The notes under the pieces: model-generated
Seen by the model: only the letters and a program-made list of their open reading frames with translations
The model's database searches: none
Told to the model about the DNA's origin: nothing
Assembly: GCA_001768565.1 (NCBI GenBank)
Contig: MEOE01000004.1
Span: 23,665-87,664 of the forward strand
From: Bacteroidetes bacterium GWF2_33_16
Lineage (GTDB): Bacteria > Bacteroidota > Bacteroidia > Bacteroidales > UBA12077
Direction: 5' to 3'
Length of the DNA stretch: 64,000 nt
In this document: piece by piece, positions 54,701 through 64,000 of the stretch
How positions within the stretch are numbered: the first letter of the stretch is position 1
Layout: the number at the start of each line of letters is the position of its first letter
Made by a program: the position numbers and the translations under genes

Positions 54701-55522
54701 ATGAAAAAGATTGTATTAATAATTAGCCTGTTTTTAGGAACTACATTATTATTTGCACAAGATATTCAAGTAAAAATAGGATTTAGAGACAGCATTAAAT
54801 CTGAAATTCTTCAGGAGAATAGAAACATAATAATTTATCTTCCTAATAATTATAAGAATTCTGATAAATCATATTCTGTATTGTATCGTTTAGATGGCAA
54901 TACACAAATAATGCTTGAAACTATAGCAACAGTTAATAGATTGACTTTTAGCGATGAGATTGCCCCGGAAATGATTATTGTGGCCATAGAAAATACGAAT
55001 AGACCAAGGGATATGTGGCCTGTAAATACAAAGTATTATCCTGAGCCGAATATTCCAGGAGCAAAATCGTTTTTAGCGTTTATTGAAAAAGAACTTATTC
55101 CATATATTGAAACGAATTATAAAACAAATAAGGAAAGAATTATTTGCGGACAATCGCTAAGTGGAATATTTACATCATATGCATTTTTAACTAAACCGGA
55201 ATTATTTGATTCGTATATAATTTGTAGTGCAGCTTTTCCTGGATGTGAAAATTATTTTAAAGAATTAAGAATTAAAGTGTTTCAACAAGTAGACCAATTT
55301 AAAGGTAAGAAACTATTTATGACGAATGGACTAAAAGATCCACTTGATCCTGATGGCAGAATGCAACTACAAATAGCTGAGTTTTCTAATTCTATTCAAG
55401 AAAATCTAAAAGACAAAGTAGTACATAAATATTTGACATACGAAAATGAAGGGCATGTGCCATATCATAGTTTATATGATGGTTTGAAATTTATTTTTGA
55501 ATTTAATATAAAAGCTCAATAA
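54701..55522 (+). CDS. Exported esterase (esterase D/enterochelin-esterase-like)
   Basis: The 273-residue product has a signal peptide (IVLIISLFLGTTLLFAQ). An alpha/beta hydrolase of the putative esterase family follows, with YSVLYRLDGNTQIM, nucleophile S152 in CGQSLSGIFTSYAF, and histidine in YENEGHVPYHSLYDG. Relatives include the enterochelin esterases IroE/BesA and many uncharacterised exported esterases. It precedes two FtsX-type permease genes by 29 bp and completes a set of four exported hydrolases in the operon. Confidence 0.88.
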   Translation: MKKIVLIISLFLGTTLLFAQDIQVKIGFRDSIKSEILQENRNIIIYLPNNYKNSDKSYSVLYRLDGNTQIMLETIATVNRLTFSDEIAPEMIIVAIENTNRPRDMWPVNTKYYPEPNIPGAKSFLAFIEKELIPYIETNYKTNKERIICGQSLSGIFTSYAFLTKPELFDSYIICSAAFPGCENYFKELRIKVFQQVDQFKGKKLFMTNGLKDPLDPDGRMQLQIAEFSNSIQENLKDKVVHKYLTYENEGHVPYHSLYDGLKFIFEFNIKAQ

Positions 55523-55551
55523 AAGAGAACAAAACATTATAAAAAGGAACT

Positions 55552-57972
55552 ATGTACCAACTAAATCTTACACTTCGTAAATTACTGAAAAACAAATTGT
55601 CAACTATAGCTTTGCTGTTTTCGCTTTGTATTGGATTTGTTACATATATTATAATTTCAAGTTATGTGATATATGAAAAAACATATGATAGGTATATCCC
55701 TGATTATGAAAATATATACCGAGTTGTTGCAGAAGTGTATTCGGATAATGAACTTGCAATGAAAATACCACAGTGCGAAAGAAGTATGGGAGAATCAATG
55801 GTTGAAAACTACTCAAATGTACTCTCTTCCGGATTTTTATGTGGAACAAATAACCCACATTATAAAATTGGAGAAAATATTTTCTCAACAGAGAATGTTT
55901 ATCATGCTTCGAAAGGTTTGTTAGATGTTTTGTCAATTCATATACTTAAGGGTGAAACGTCGCAGTTATTAACTGAACCATATAAAGTTATTATTTCAGA
56001 AAGTACTGCAAGAAAATATTTTGGAGAAAAAGATCCTATTGGAGAAATAATATTTAAATATCCGGGATACGAATACGAAGTTGAAGGGGTATATAAGGAT
56101 ATACCTGAGAATACCCATTTTAAGGCTGATATGCTTCTTTCTTTTCATGATAATATGCGACTTCCTCCTCCATTAAAGGATAATTGGGGTGAAACATCTT
56201 TTTATACATATCTCAAAGTTGATAATGATAATGATTTATATGCCCTTGAAGAGGGCATGGATCAGTTGGCTTATGAAAATAAGAAGAGTAAGTTTGAAAA
56301 TAATAATTCTTTAAATAAGTATAAGTTGCAGGCTATAAAGGATATCCATTTAAAGTCAGATCTTAAGGGAGAATTATCAATAAATGGTAAGAATAACTAT
56401 TTAAATATCTTATTTGTGCTAAGTCTCTTAATACTCCTTGCTTCGGGATTTAATTATGTATATTTTTCATATACCAGAGTATTAAGAAATATTCGAGATA
56501 TTGGTATTCAAAAAGTTTTTGGCATTAAAACAAAAGATTTAATAAAGCAGTTTTTCACAGAGTCATTCTTAATTCATTCTATAGCTGTTTTAGTATCTTT
56601 TATTGTATGTTCATTAATAGGAAATAGTATTTATAATAAAGTAAATATTGATATTAGTCTCACATACAATAATTTAGGTTTTTGGCTGGGTCTTATACTA
56701 GTTTATTTCTTGAGTTCTGTTCTGACTATTATCTTCCCTGTTCTTATGATTCAGAAAAAAAGACCTCTTGAATTGTTAACATATAAAAATAAACGAAACG
56801 CAGGTAGAATTTCGTTTCAGCAAATAATTACTGTAGTGCAGTTTGTAATAATCATATCAATAATTTCGGTAATTATTGGTGTTGATAAACAAATAGACTA
56901 TTTGCTTACCAAAGATAAAGGTATTGATATTTCGAACAATCTTGTATTGAAAGTTCCCCAGTATTTAAGAAAAAGCTCACAACGTGTAAATAACCTTTAT
57001 TCATTTGAACAGGAATTAGTAAAACATCCTGGAATATCATTCATTTCAAGTTGCCATGCAGTGCCAGGTGATATACTTGCATTTAATTTTAATGCTTCCG
57101 AAAAAGGAAAATCTAATCCAATAAAGCCAGCCCTTTATGTTACGGATAAAAGTTTTCTGGAGATCTTTAGAATTGAACTTGTTGGTGGAGAGAATTTTCA
57201 TAATGACTTAAATCCGGAAAGTTCAGGTTGTATCATAAATAAGACTTGTTTAGAAAAATTAGGGTACCAAAAACCATCAGAAGCAATTGGAAGAGTATTG
57301 ATTTTGAATGATGAAAGCCAAATGCAGCATCATGAGATTCCTATAGTTGGAGTCTGCAATGACTTTAATTTTCAATCCATGAAAAAAAGTCCAGACCCTA
57401 TAATATTAATAAATTGGGGCCAGGACATGTTATGGGGAAATTATATTGTAAAACTCAATAATTTAAAAGATTTCGAATCTATAAACTCGTTCATCAAGAA
57501 AAAGTTTCTTGAAACATTTCCTAATTATCCATATGAATATTTTTGGTTAGAAGATCATTATAATAAGCAGTATGCAGAAGATCAAAAATTAACTATGCTA
57601 CTTAAGTTTTTTGTTTTACTAACCATTTTAATAAGTGTAGTAAATTTATTTTCAATGGTATGGTATAATACAATAATGCGAACAAAAGAAATTGGTATTA
57701 GAAAAGTAAATGGAGCCAACGTATTCGAAATAGTTAAAATGCTAAATTTTGATTATTTAAAATGGATTTTATTAGCTGCTATTATTGCATTCCCAATTTC
57801 ATATTATTCGCTTTATGAATGGTTAGCAGGATTTGCATATAAAACAACATTATCATGGTGGATATTTATTATATCTGGGGCATTTGCCTTGTTATTAGGT
57901 CTTTTAACAATTTCATGGCATACTTATAAGTTAGCGAATATGAATCCGACAAATGCCTTGAGATACGAATAA
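55552..57972 (+). CDS. FtsX/MacB-like ABC permease 1
   Basis: The 806-residue product has the double FtsX layout of Bacteroidota permeases: one N-terminal helix (IALLFSLCIGFVTYIIISS), a MacB-type periplasmic domain, membrane domain one at residues about 285-410 (LVYFLSSVLTIIFPVLMI), a second periplasmic domain, and membrane domain two at about 675-800 (RTKEIGIRKVNGANVFEIV). It ends in MNPTNALRYE, a family hallmark. It needs an ATPase (MacB/LolD type), which is not in the window. Its length of about 800 and lack of fused ATPase match the family. Confidence 0.9.
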   Translation: MYQLNLTLRKLLKNKLSTIALLFSLCIGFVTYIIISSYVIYEKTYDRYIPDYENIYRVVAEVYSDNELAMKIPQCERSMGESMVENYSNVLSSGFLCGTNNPHYKIGENIFSTENVYHASKGLLDVLSIHILKGETSQLLTEPYKVIISESTARKYFGEKDPIGEIIFKYPGYEYEVEGVYKDIPENTHFKADMLLSFHDNMRLPPPLKDNWGETSFYTYLKVDNDNDLYALEEGMDQLAYENKKSKFENNNSLNKYKLQAIKDIHLKSDLKGELSINGKNNYLNILFVLSLLILLASGFNYVYFSYTRVLRNIRDIGIQKVFGIKTKDLIKQFFTESFLIHSIAVLVSFIVCSLIGNSIYNKVNIDISLTYNNLGFWLGLILVYFLSSVLTIIFPVLMIQKKRPLELLTYKNKRNAGRISFQQIITVVQFVIIISIISVIIGVDKQIDYLLTKDKGIDISNNLVLKVPQYLRKSSQRVNNLYSFEQELVKHPGISFISSCHAVPGDILAFNFNASEKGKSNPIKPALYVTDKSFLEIFRIELVGGENFHNDLNPESSGCIINKTCLEKLGYQKPSEAIGRVLILNDESQMQHHEIPIVGVCNDFNFQSMKKSPDPIILINWGQDMLWGNYIVKLNNLKDFESINSFIKKKFLETFPNYPYEYFWLEDHYNKQYAEDQKLTMLLKFFVLLTILISVVNLFSMVWYNTIMRTKEIGIRKVNGANVFEIVKMLNFDYLKWILLAAIIAFPISYYSLYEWLAGFAYKTTLSWWIFIISGAFALLLGLLTISWHTYKLANMNPTNALRYE

Positions 57973-58056
57973 GCAATATTGGATATTAAAAAGATATTAT
58001 AATGCATAAGCTATATTTCTTATTAATTCATAATTTTTTATATAAAAAAGCATACT

Positions 58057-60429
58057 ATGTTTAAATATTTTATCAAAACAGGATTTAGAAATATTATTAA
58101 ATATAAAAATAACTCAATTGTAAGTATCATTAGTTTATCTCTTGGAATTGCAATTTTAATATTAATAGGAGTTTATAGTTATAATGAACTCAGCGTAGAT
58201 AATTTTCATACAAAAGTACCACGAATTGTTAAAGTCTCGTATGGTAATTCCAGTTTTACGCCGGGTCCTTTATCGGAGCTTTTAAAAAAGGACTTTCCTG
58301 AAATTCAAGATGCAACACATATTGAAACACATATGTTATTTGCTAACTCTCCTGTTTTAAACTATAATAACAATTCATTTGAAATAGAACATTATTATTC
58401 CACGGATTCTGCATTTTTCAACTTATTTGATTTTGAAGTTTTATATGGAGATATTAATACAGCCCTAAACTTGCCGTTTTCCATAATTCTGACTGAAAGT
58501 GAAGCAATTAGAATCTTTAATAATGCCAATCCAATTGGAGAAAATATTACGTGGAAAAGTCTTCAGGATTTTACATTTACAGTTAAAGCGGTAGTCAAAG
58601 ATCCTCCACAAAATTCATCAATACAGTTTAATGGTTTAATCTCAGTTACATCCATAAAGAATATGTGGTTTAACTATCCCGAAGATTGGGGATTTACTGT
58701 TTTCGAGACATATCTTCTTTTAGAATCAAAGGTAAACCTTACTGAGTTTGAACAAAAGCTAAGAAACTATCTTATCGAATATTACAAAACAAACTTGTCG
58801 TCAACTTCCAGTTCTAACGAAGCAGAAACGAATCCGTTATTATTGCATCCACTTAAAGAAGTTTACTTTAATAAAGATCTCACACACGACACAACAAACA
58901 GGGGAAATAGATTGCTTGTAAGGATATTAATAACTGTAGGAATTGTTATTATGCTTCTGTCCATTATTAATTATGTAAATCTTTCAACAGCAATTGCTTC
59001 ACTTAAAACAACAAAAATAGGTTTGCAAAAAGTGCTTGGTTCAACTAATCGTAGTCTGATATTCCAATATTTATCCGAATCAACAATTATAAGTTTATTC
59101 GCAGCAGTATTTGGTTTCATAATTGCAAAATTATTTTTGAATAGTTTTAGTTTATTTATGGGTAAGAGTCATATTTTAGAGTTTTCGTATCCATATCTGT
59201 TATTATTTTTAATCCCGGGAATCTTTATAATAGGAATTACTGCAGGAATTTGCCCGGCTTTTTTTATGGTAAAGCAGAAGCCAATTGACATGCTTAAAAA
59301 GAAGTCCAAAAATAAATACAAAGGATTTAATCTTCGCGTTTTCTTAACAATATTTCAGTTTATAGTATCTATGTTTTTAATTGCTGTTACGCTTTTAATT
59401 TATAAGCAAGTAAATTATTTAAAGAACAAAGATCTGGGAATAAATACCGAGCATATAATATATGCAAAAATGCCCAATGCAATACGTGAAAACAGAGGAG
59501 TCTTTCGTGAACGATTACAAAGTTTGCAGAATGTAACCGAAATATCATTTTCAAGTAACATTGTTGGACAGATCGAAGGAATGGGGAGTATGGAAGTAGA
59601 TGGAAAGACTATAAATTTTGCCACAACTTGGGTAGATGCAGAATTTATTGATTTATATAATTTGCAATTAATTGAAGGTAGATTCTTTTCTAATGAATTC
59701 CCAAGTGATTTAAATTCAACAGCTCTTTTAAACGAAACTGCACTTAAGGAATTTGATTTAAAAGATCCATATAAATTAGAAATTAGAGTTCCGGGTGGAA
59801 GGGCAAAAGTAGTAGGAATTGTAAAAGATTTCAACTTTAAATCTTTACACACTAAAATTGAACCCATTGCAATAATCTTTTTACCACGACAGGGGCAGTT
59901 TGCCAATATAAAATTATCTGGGATTAATGTTTCTCAAACATTGAAATCAATAGAAAATATTTGGAATGAAATTGCACCTGGATTTCCATTCAGTTATCAT
60001 TTCTTGGATTCCAGTTTTGAGAATTTATATAAAAAAGATGAACGCATGGGAAAAGCCATTACTAGTTTTTCTTTAATAGCTATTCTAATTGCATTAATTG
60101 GAATATATGGGCTATCAACATTTTTATCTCAGAGTCGTGTTAAAGAAATCAGCATACGTAAGATTAATGGCGCAAAAATCTGGCAAATACTATTATTATT
60201 GAATTTGGATATTATAAAAAGTTTGATTGTTGCATTTATTATTGCTTATCCTTTATCTTGGTATGCAATGAGCAAATGGCTTGAAAATTTTGCCTATAAA
60301 ACGGAAATTAGTTTGTGGATTTTCATTATATCAGGATTAATTGTTTCATTAATAGCTATAACAACTGTAAGCATTCAGAGTTGGAGAGTTGCAACGAAAA
60401 ATCCCGCAGATACAGTTAGGTATGAATAA
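58057..60429 (+). CDS. FtsX/MacB-like ABC permease 2
   Basis: The 790-residue product shows the same plan: N-terminal helix (NSIVSIISLSLGIAILILIG), a MacB-like periplasmic domain, membrane domain one at about 285-410, and membrane domain two at about 665-785 (SRVKEISIRKINGAKIWQIL). It ends in KNPADTVRYE. It is 84 bp after permease 1 and in the same direction. It is more diverged from permease 1 than the shared family suggests, so the two may form a heterodimer or have different substrates. Confidence 0.9.
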   Translation: MFKYFIKTGFRNIIKYKNNSIVSIISLSLGIAILILIGVYSYNELSVDNFHTKVPRIVKVSYGNSSFTPGPLSELLKKDFPEIQDATHIETHMLFANSPVLNYNNNSFEIEHYYSTDSAFFNLFDFEVLYGDINTALNLPFSIILTESEAIRIFNNANPIGENITWKSLQDFTFTVKAVVKDPPQNSSIQFNGLISVTSIKNMWFNYPEDWGFTVFETYLLLESKVNLTEFEQKLRNYLIEYYKTNLSSTSSSNEAETNPLLLHPLKEVYFNKDLTHDTTNRGNRLLVRILITVGIVIMLLSIINYVNLSTAIASLKTTKIGLQKVLGSTNRSLIFQYLSESTIISLFAAVFGFIIAKLFLNSFSLFMGKSHILEFSYPYLLLFLIPGIFIIGITAGICPAFFMVKQKPIDMLKKKSKNKYKGFNLRVFLTIFQFIVSMFLIAVTLLIYKQVNYLKNKDLGINTEHIIYAKMPNAIRENRGVFRERLQSLQNVTEISFSSNIVGQIEGMGSMEVDGKTINFATTWVDAEFIDLYNLQLIEGRFFSNEFPSDLNSTALLNETALKEFDLKDPYKLEIRVPGGRAKVVGIVKDFNFKSLHTKIEPIAIIFLPRQGQFANIKLSGINVSQTLKSIENIWNEIAPGFPFSYHFLDSSFENLYKKDERMGKAITSFSLIAILIALIGIYGLSTFLSQSRVKEISIRKINGAKIWQILLLLNLDIIKSLIVAFIIAYPLSWYAMSKWLENFAYKTEISLWIFIISGLIVSLIAITTVSIQSWRVATKNPADTVRYE

Positions 60430-60522
60430 TATTTAACATAGATTAAAGCTTGTGTTTTAGTTTGTAGCTTTATTTCAGGATAAGGGTTCAGTGAATTTGA
60501 AATGGAAGATTGATATTTTAGA

Positions 60523-60597
60523 AAGTGATTTTCATGTACTTTATATTGAAGTGTATAATGGATTGGTTATACACCTTATAACACATGAAAATCACTT
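60523..60597. terminator. Bidirectional terminator, large nested hairpin
   Basis: Perfect 15-bp arms AAGTGATTTTCATGT (60523-60537) and ACATGAAAATCACTT (60583-60597) enclose a second perfect 8-bp stem GTGTATAA/TTATACAC (60551-60574). It lies between the convergent permease genes ending at 60429 and 60604. The position and symmetry fit a bidirectional transcription terminator. Confidence 0.75.
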
Positions 60598-60603
60598 ATT
60601 TAC

Positions 60604-63015
60604 TTATTCGTAGCGTAAAGCATTCACAGGGTTTGTTCTGCTTGCTTTTAGTGCTTTATATGTTACAGATAATAACGCAATAATAATAGCTATAATCCCA
60701 CTAATAATAAATGGCCAAATAGTTAAATCAATGCGATAAGTAAAATTATTTAGCCACCTATTCATAAAATACCATGCTATTGGCCAGGCTACTATATTTG
60801 AAAATAATACGAGTAGTAAAAATTCCCGATTAGTTAATTTAACAATTGTACCAACAGATGCTCCCATAACTTTTCGAATACCTATCTCTTTTGTGCGCTG
60901 TTCGGCAGTATATGAAGCAAGCCCAAATATACCCAGACATGCTATTATAATTGCTAATCCTGAAAAAATTACAAATATTGTAAAGAAACGCTTTTCAGCT
61001 TTATATAAGGCATTTAAATCATCTTCATAGAATGATGGTGCATAATTTATTTCAACATTCTGATTATCCCATTTTTCTTTAATATATTCTAAAATTTCGC
61101 TGGTATTCGATGAGTTTACTTTTATAATTAACCAAGATATCATATCATGATTTATAAGATATACCACAGGTGCAATTCTGTTGTGTACCGATTCGAAATG
61201 GAAATCTTCAGCAACACCTATAACCTGTCCCTTGCGGGGAACCCATTTTCCGGATGTAGGATCAACTATACTCGTTTCAAACATTTTCCCTAATGGCTCG
61301 TTCCATCCAAATTCTTTAATAGCGGCTTCATTTAAAATAAAAGTAGAATTTTCATCTACACTCATATTTCTGTCAAAACTTCTTCCTTTTACTATTTTAT
61401 TTTTTAAAGTTTTAAAATAATCATATTCAACAGGAACCAACTTAATGGCTTTATTTCCGTCGTATTCTACACCTTCTGCCTTATAGCTTAGATACATAGA
61501 TAGTTCTAATGGTGGGCGCTTTAGTGAACCTGTTATGCTTGTAATATTTGGGTTTTTCAGTAATTCTTCTTTAAAAGCTTCATACTTATCTGTGCCGGGA
61601 GAACGCATTATTACGATATTTGATGGATCAATTCCCAAAGGCTTATTCTTCATATATGACCATTGTAGGTATACAATTAAGGTACACACAATAAGGATTA
61701 TAGATATGGAAAACTGAAATATAACAAGCACTTTTCTTAGAATTCCACCAGATGAAGAGCTTTTTGATTTCTTTTTCAGTGCATTGAGTGGTTTAATTGA
61801 GCTAAGAAAAAATGCTGGATAACTACCAGAGAAGATTCCAATTACAATTGCAATAACAAATATTAATAAGAATATCCACATATTATTCATCCATAAAATA
61901 TCTATTTCTTTTCCAGCAATTCTGTTAAAGGCAGGCATCAGAATATCAGCTAATGCAACTGAAAATACTAATGACACAAATGTCGTTAAAATAGCTTCTC
62001 CTAAGAATTGAAATACAAGACTCATTTTTTTAGCTCCCAGCACTTTACGCATGCCTACTTCTAACGATCTATTTGCAGAACGAGCAGTTGCAAGGTTCAT
62101 GTAATTTATAGAAGCAATGAGTAGTATAAAAATGGCTATTATTGAAAATAGTAAAACATTCCTGTAATTTCCGTTAGTTTCTAACTCCCAACTTGCATTC
62201 GAATGCAAATGAATATCTAATAACGGTTGAATCAATAAATCAGGAATAAAAGTTGTTTCCACACCTCGCATTTGCTTTGTAAAATCTTTACCTTTCTTTT
62301 GTATTGATTCAATTGATAAATTTTCAGGTATAAGTATGTAGCTATATACCGACATATTGCCCCAATCATTCAATTCTAAATGTGTTAGAACATTTGGAGC
62401 AGATCCCATGGAAATCATAATATTAAGATGAAAATGAGAATTTCTTGGCATGTCTTTAATGACACCAGTAATTCGAGATGTAGCTTCACCCACATTTGTC
62501 ATAATGTGAAGTGTTTTATTAATAGGATTTTCATCACCAAAAAATTTCTTCGCAACACTTTCGGTTATTACAATAGTATATGGTTCGTCTAAAGCTCCTT
62601 TTGGATTTCCTGCAATCCATTCAAAGGTGAATACATCAAAAAAATCCTTATCTACCAATGAAATATTTGACTCATAGAATTTTTTATCCTCATACTCAAC
62701 ATAGTAAGATTGAGGCCATCCAATCCTTACAAATGTTTCAATTTGATTAAAATAGCTTTCAAATGCTTCCTTTAGCTTATATTCTGTTACAATTTGATCT
62801 ATTCTATCACCATTAGGTCTTTCAACGTCGTAACCTACTCTGTAAATTCGCTCAGCTTTTTCGTTAAAGCGATCGTAACTCAATTCATCAATAATATAAA
62901 ATGTAAGGAGCAGGCAAGCGGTTAAACCAATTGTTAAACCTAAAAGATTTATTATAAAATAACCTTTCTGTTTAATTAGGTTTCGTATGGCAGTTATAAA
63001 ATAATTCTTAATCAT
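60604..63015 (-). CDS. FtsX/MacB-like ABC permease 3
   Basis: The 803-residue product has the same two-FtsX plan: N-terminal helix (YFIINLLGLTIGLTACLLLT), a periplasmic domain with DEPYTIVITESVAKKFFGDE, membrane domain one from about 285 (ARSANRSLEVGMRKVLGAKK), and membrane domain two (EQRTKEIGIRKVMGASVGT). It ends in RTNPVNALRYE. It is alone on the minus strand behind a good sigma-54 promoter (63065-63080) and divergent from the NtrC-type regulator gene. It belongs to the most common subgroup, often regulated by NtrC-type two-component systems. Confidence 0.91.
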   Translation of the reverse strand: MIKNYFITAIRNLIKQKGYFIINLLGLTIGLTACLLLTFYIIDELSYDRFNEKAERIYRVGYDVERPNGDRIDQIVTEYKLKEAFESYFNQIETFVRIGWPQSYYVEYEDKKFYESNISLVDKDFFDVFTFEWIAGNPKGALDEPYTIVITESVAKKFFGDENPINKTLHIMTNVGEATSRITGVIKDMPRNSHFHLNIMISMGSAPNVLTHLELNDWGNMSVYSYILIPENLSIESIQKKGKDFTKQMRGVETTFIPDLLIQPLLDIHLHSNASWELETNGNYRNVLLFSIIAIFILLIASINYMNLATARSANRSLEVGMRKVLGAKKMSLVFQFLGEAILTTFVSLVFSVALADILMPAFNRIAGKEIDILWMNNMWIFLLIFVIAIVIGIFSGSYPAFFLSSIKPLNALKKKSKSSSSGGILRKVLVIFQFSISIILIVCTLIVYLQWSYMKNKPLGIDPSNIVIMRSPGTDKYEAFKEELLKNPNITSITGSLKRPPLELSMYLSYKAEGVEYDGNKAIKLVPVEYDYFKTLKNKIVKGRSFDRNMSVDENSTFILNEAAIKEFGWNEPLGKMFETSIVDPTSGKWVPRKGQVIGVAEDFHFESVHNRIAPVVYLINHDMISWLIIKVNSSNTSEILEYIKEKWDNQNVEINYAPSFYEDDLNALYKAEKRFFTIFVIFSGLAIIIACLGIFGLASYTAEQRTKEIGIRKVMGASVGTIVKLTNREFLLLVLFSNIVAWPIAWYFMNRWLNNFTYRIDLTIWPFIISGIIAIIIALLSVTYKALKASRTNPVNALRYE

Positions 63016-63064
63016 GATATGTTAAATTTATTAATTATTATTCAATTTTAGTTGTGGTGAAAAA

Positions 63065-63080
63065 GGCAACAGCTGTGCCA
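63065..63080 (-). promoter_or_regulatory. Sigma-54 (-24/-12) promoter
   Basis: Read on the minus strand, TGGCACAGCTGTTGCC matches TGGCAC-N5-TTGC perfectly, with GG-N10-GC spacing. It points at permease 3, whose start codon is 50 bp downstream of the -12 part. Confidence 0.85.
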
Positions 63081-63154
63081 TGCACTAAAGTGCCAATATA
63101 TCAACACTTTAAAATTTGGGTTGTTAAGGTGTTTGAGTAATAATTACAAGGCAT

Positions 63155-63171
63155 TGTGTAAATATTACACA
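63155..63171. promoter_or_regulatory. Enhancer-like palindrome, second copy
   Basis: TGTGTAAATATTACACA contains the same 15-mer found at 49091-49105 and extends it by one matching base at each side. It lies about 97 bp upstream of the sigma-54 promoter of permease 3 and 37 bp before the regulator's own start codon, so the regulator may also control itself. Confidence 0.75.
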
Positions 63172-63207
63172 TTTATTTTGTAGATTTGATAAAACAATGA
63201 TGCTTTT

Positions 63208-64000
63208 ATGAAAAAGCCAGGGAAAATATTAGTTGTTGATGATAATGAAGAAATTCTTATTGCAATCGAAATGCTGCTTTCTAATCAATTTGGATTGGTT
63301 AAAACAATAAAAAATCCTAATCAAATTCCATCAGAAATAGAAAAAGAGTTGTATGATGTTATTATTCTGGATATGAATTATAGCACTGGAATAAATTCTG
63401 GTAATGAAGGAATTTATTGGATGAAAGAGATTTTAAAAAAAGATAAGGATGCTATAATTGTTCATATAACTGCTTATGGCGATGTGGATGTTGCAGTGAA
63501 TGCTATTCGAGAAGGTGGTACAGACTTTATTCAAAAACCATGGGATGATGAAAAGTTTATTACAACAATTCAAAATGCATACAAATTAAGACAATCAAAA
63601 ATTGAGATTAAGAATTTAAAACAAAAGCAAGAACATTTAAATCGAAACATTGCAAAAAGCTATTCAACTATTGTTGGTCAATCTGATAAAATTAATCAGG
63701 TGTTTAAAACAATAGAAAAGGTGGCAAAAACGGAAGCAAATATTTTAATAATAGGAGATAATGGAACGGGTAAGGAGTTGGTAGCGAGAGAAATACATAA
63801 TAAATCTAAAAGAAGTTGTGATGTATTTGTTACCTTAGATGCTACTGCCGTGCCCGACACTTTATTTGAAAGTGAGTTGTTTGGTTACGTAAGAGGCGCT
63901 TTTACCGATGCAAAATCAGATAAGCCAGGACGAATAGAATTGGCAGCAGGAGGAACTTTGTTTTTAGATGAAATTGGAAATTTATCATTAACAGCTCAGT
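63208..64000 (+). CDS. NtrC-type sigma-54 response regulator, 3' part outside window
   Basis: The gene starts at the ATG at 63208 and is cut by the window edge; 264 residues are visible. Residues about 1-125 are a receiver domain with DDNEE, the phosphorylatable aspartate in VIILDMNYSTG, ITAYG and the lysine in FIQKPWD. An AAA+ domain follows: Walker A GDNGTGKELVAREIH, GAFTDA in place of GAFTGA (sigma-54 contact loop), and Walker B GGTLFLDEIGNL. The Fis-type DNA-binding domain lies beyond the edge, as would a histidine kinase. It probably binds the palindromes at 49091 and 63155. Confidence 0.93.
   Translation, partial: MKKPGKILVVDDNEEILIAIEMLLSNQFGLVKTIKNPNQIPSEIEKELYDVIILDMNYSTGINSGNEGIYWMKEILKKDKDAIIVHITAYGDVDVAVNAIREGGTDFIQKPWDDEKFITTIQNAYKLRQSKIEIKNLKQKQEHLNRNIAKSYSTIVGQSDKINQVFKTIEKVAKTEANILIIGDNGTGKELVAREIHNKSKRSCDVFVTLDATAVPDTLFESELFGYVRGAFTDAKSDKPGRIELAAGGTLFLDEIGNLSLTAQ

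Noticed and set aside
1..64000. CRISPR array, tRNA or rRNA genes
   Set aside because: No regularly spaced repeats of 25-40 bp, no cloverleaf-like stems ending in CCA, and no rRNA-like GC-rich block were seen.

Overview
The window is AT-rich (roughly one third GC), has almost no Shine-Dalgarno sequences, and codes for families typical of Bacteroidota: membrane-anchored AraC regulators, DUF5916 outer-membrane proteins, long FtsX-type permeases and lipoproteins with short signal peptides. I infer a Bacteroidota chromosome, perhaps a Marinilabiliales or Bacteroidales relative. No rRNA, tRNA or CRISPR array was seen.

Layout. (1) 1-4656 is the 3' part of a Tc-toxin A subunit gene, followed by 1.2 kb of gene-poor, probably decayed DNA. 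(2) 5885-13042 holds a MocR regulator divergent from an aminotransferase/acetyltransferase pair, a dead cupin gene, and a flavodoxin / FMN-binding / ATC-hydrolase-like trio divergent from a LuxR regulator, then a reductase-like SDR gene. (3) 13198-48725 is almost entirely minus-strand. It is a 35-kb block of small redox, acyl-transfer, methyl-transfer and hydrolase genes in several operons, with four paralogous membrane AraC regulators. A worn-out, GC-richer IS5-family element (33147-34010) interrupts it. (4) 49288-60429 is a plus-strand operon of exported hydrolases, an outer-membrane protein and two FtsX-type permeases. A third permease (60604-63015) points the other way, and the window ends in an NtrC-type response regulator (63208 to the edge).

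Two regulatory circuits can be read directly from the DNA. First, five operons in block 3 carry the same 87-bp upstream element. Its pieces (a 21-bp-spaced direct repeat of GAyrGwwTTATAA, a CCTAT box and a (A/G)CAAAG box) keep exactly the same spacing (28, 30 and 21 bp) in all five copies. Three of them lie immediately downstream of a membrane AraC gene. Every operon led by the element contains at least one flavin-type protein (nitroreductase, flavodoxin or FMN reductase), so the block looks like one dispersed regulon, possibly for handling an electrophilic, quinone-like or nitro-aromatic compound (inference). Second, the 49288 operon and the 60604-63015 permease each have a sigma-54 promoter (GG-N10-GC) with the same palindrome GTGTAAATATTACAC about 100-120 bp upstream. 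The NtrC-type regulator is encoded beside one of these sites, and I infer it binds them.

Several genes are damaged or fused: a cupin gene with both start and reading frame lost, a small gene split at an A-AAA-AAT slippery site, an exported DJ-1/nitroreductase fusion, and an acetyltransferase/alpha-oxoamine synthase fusion.
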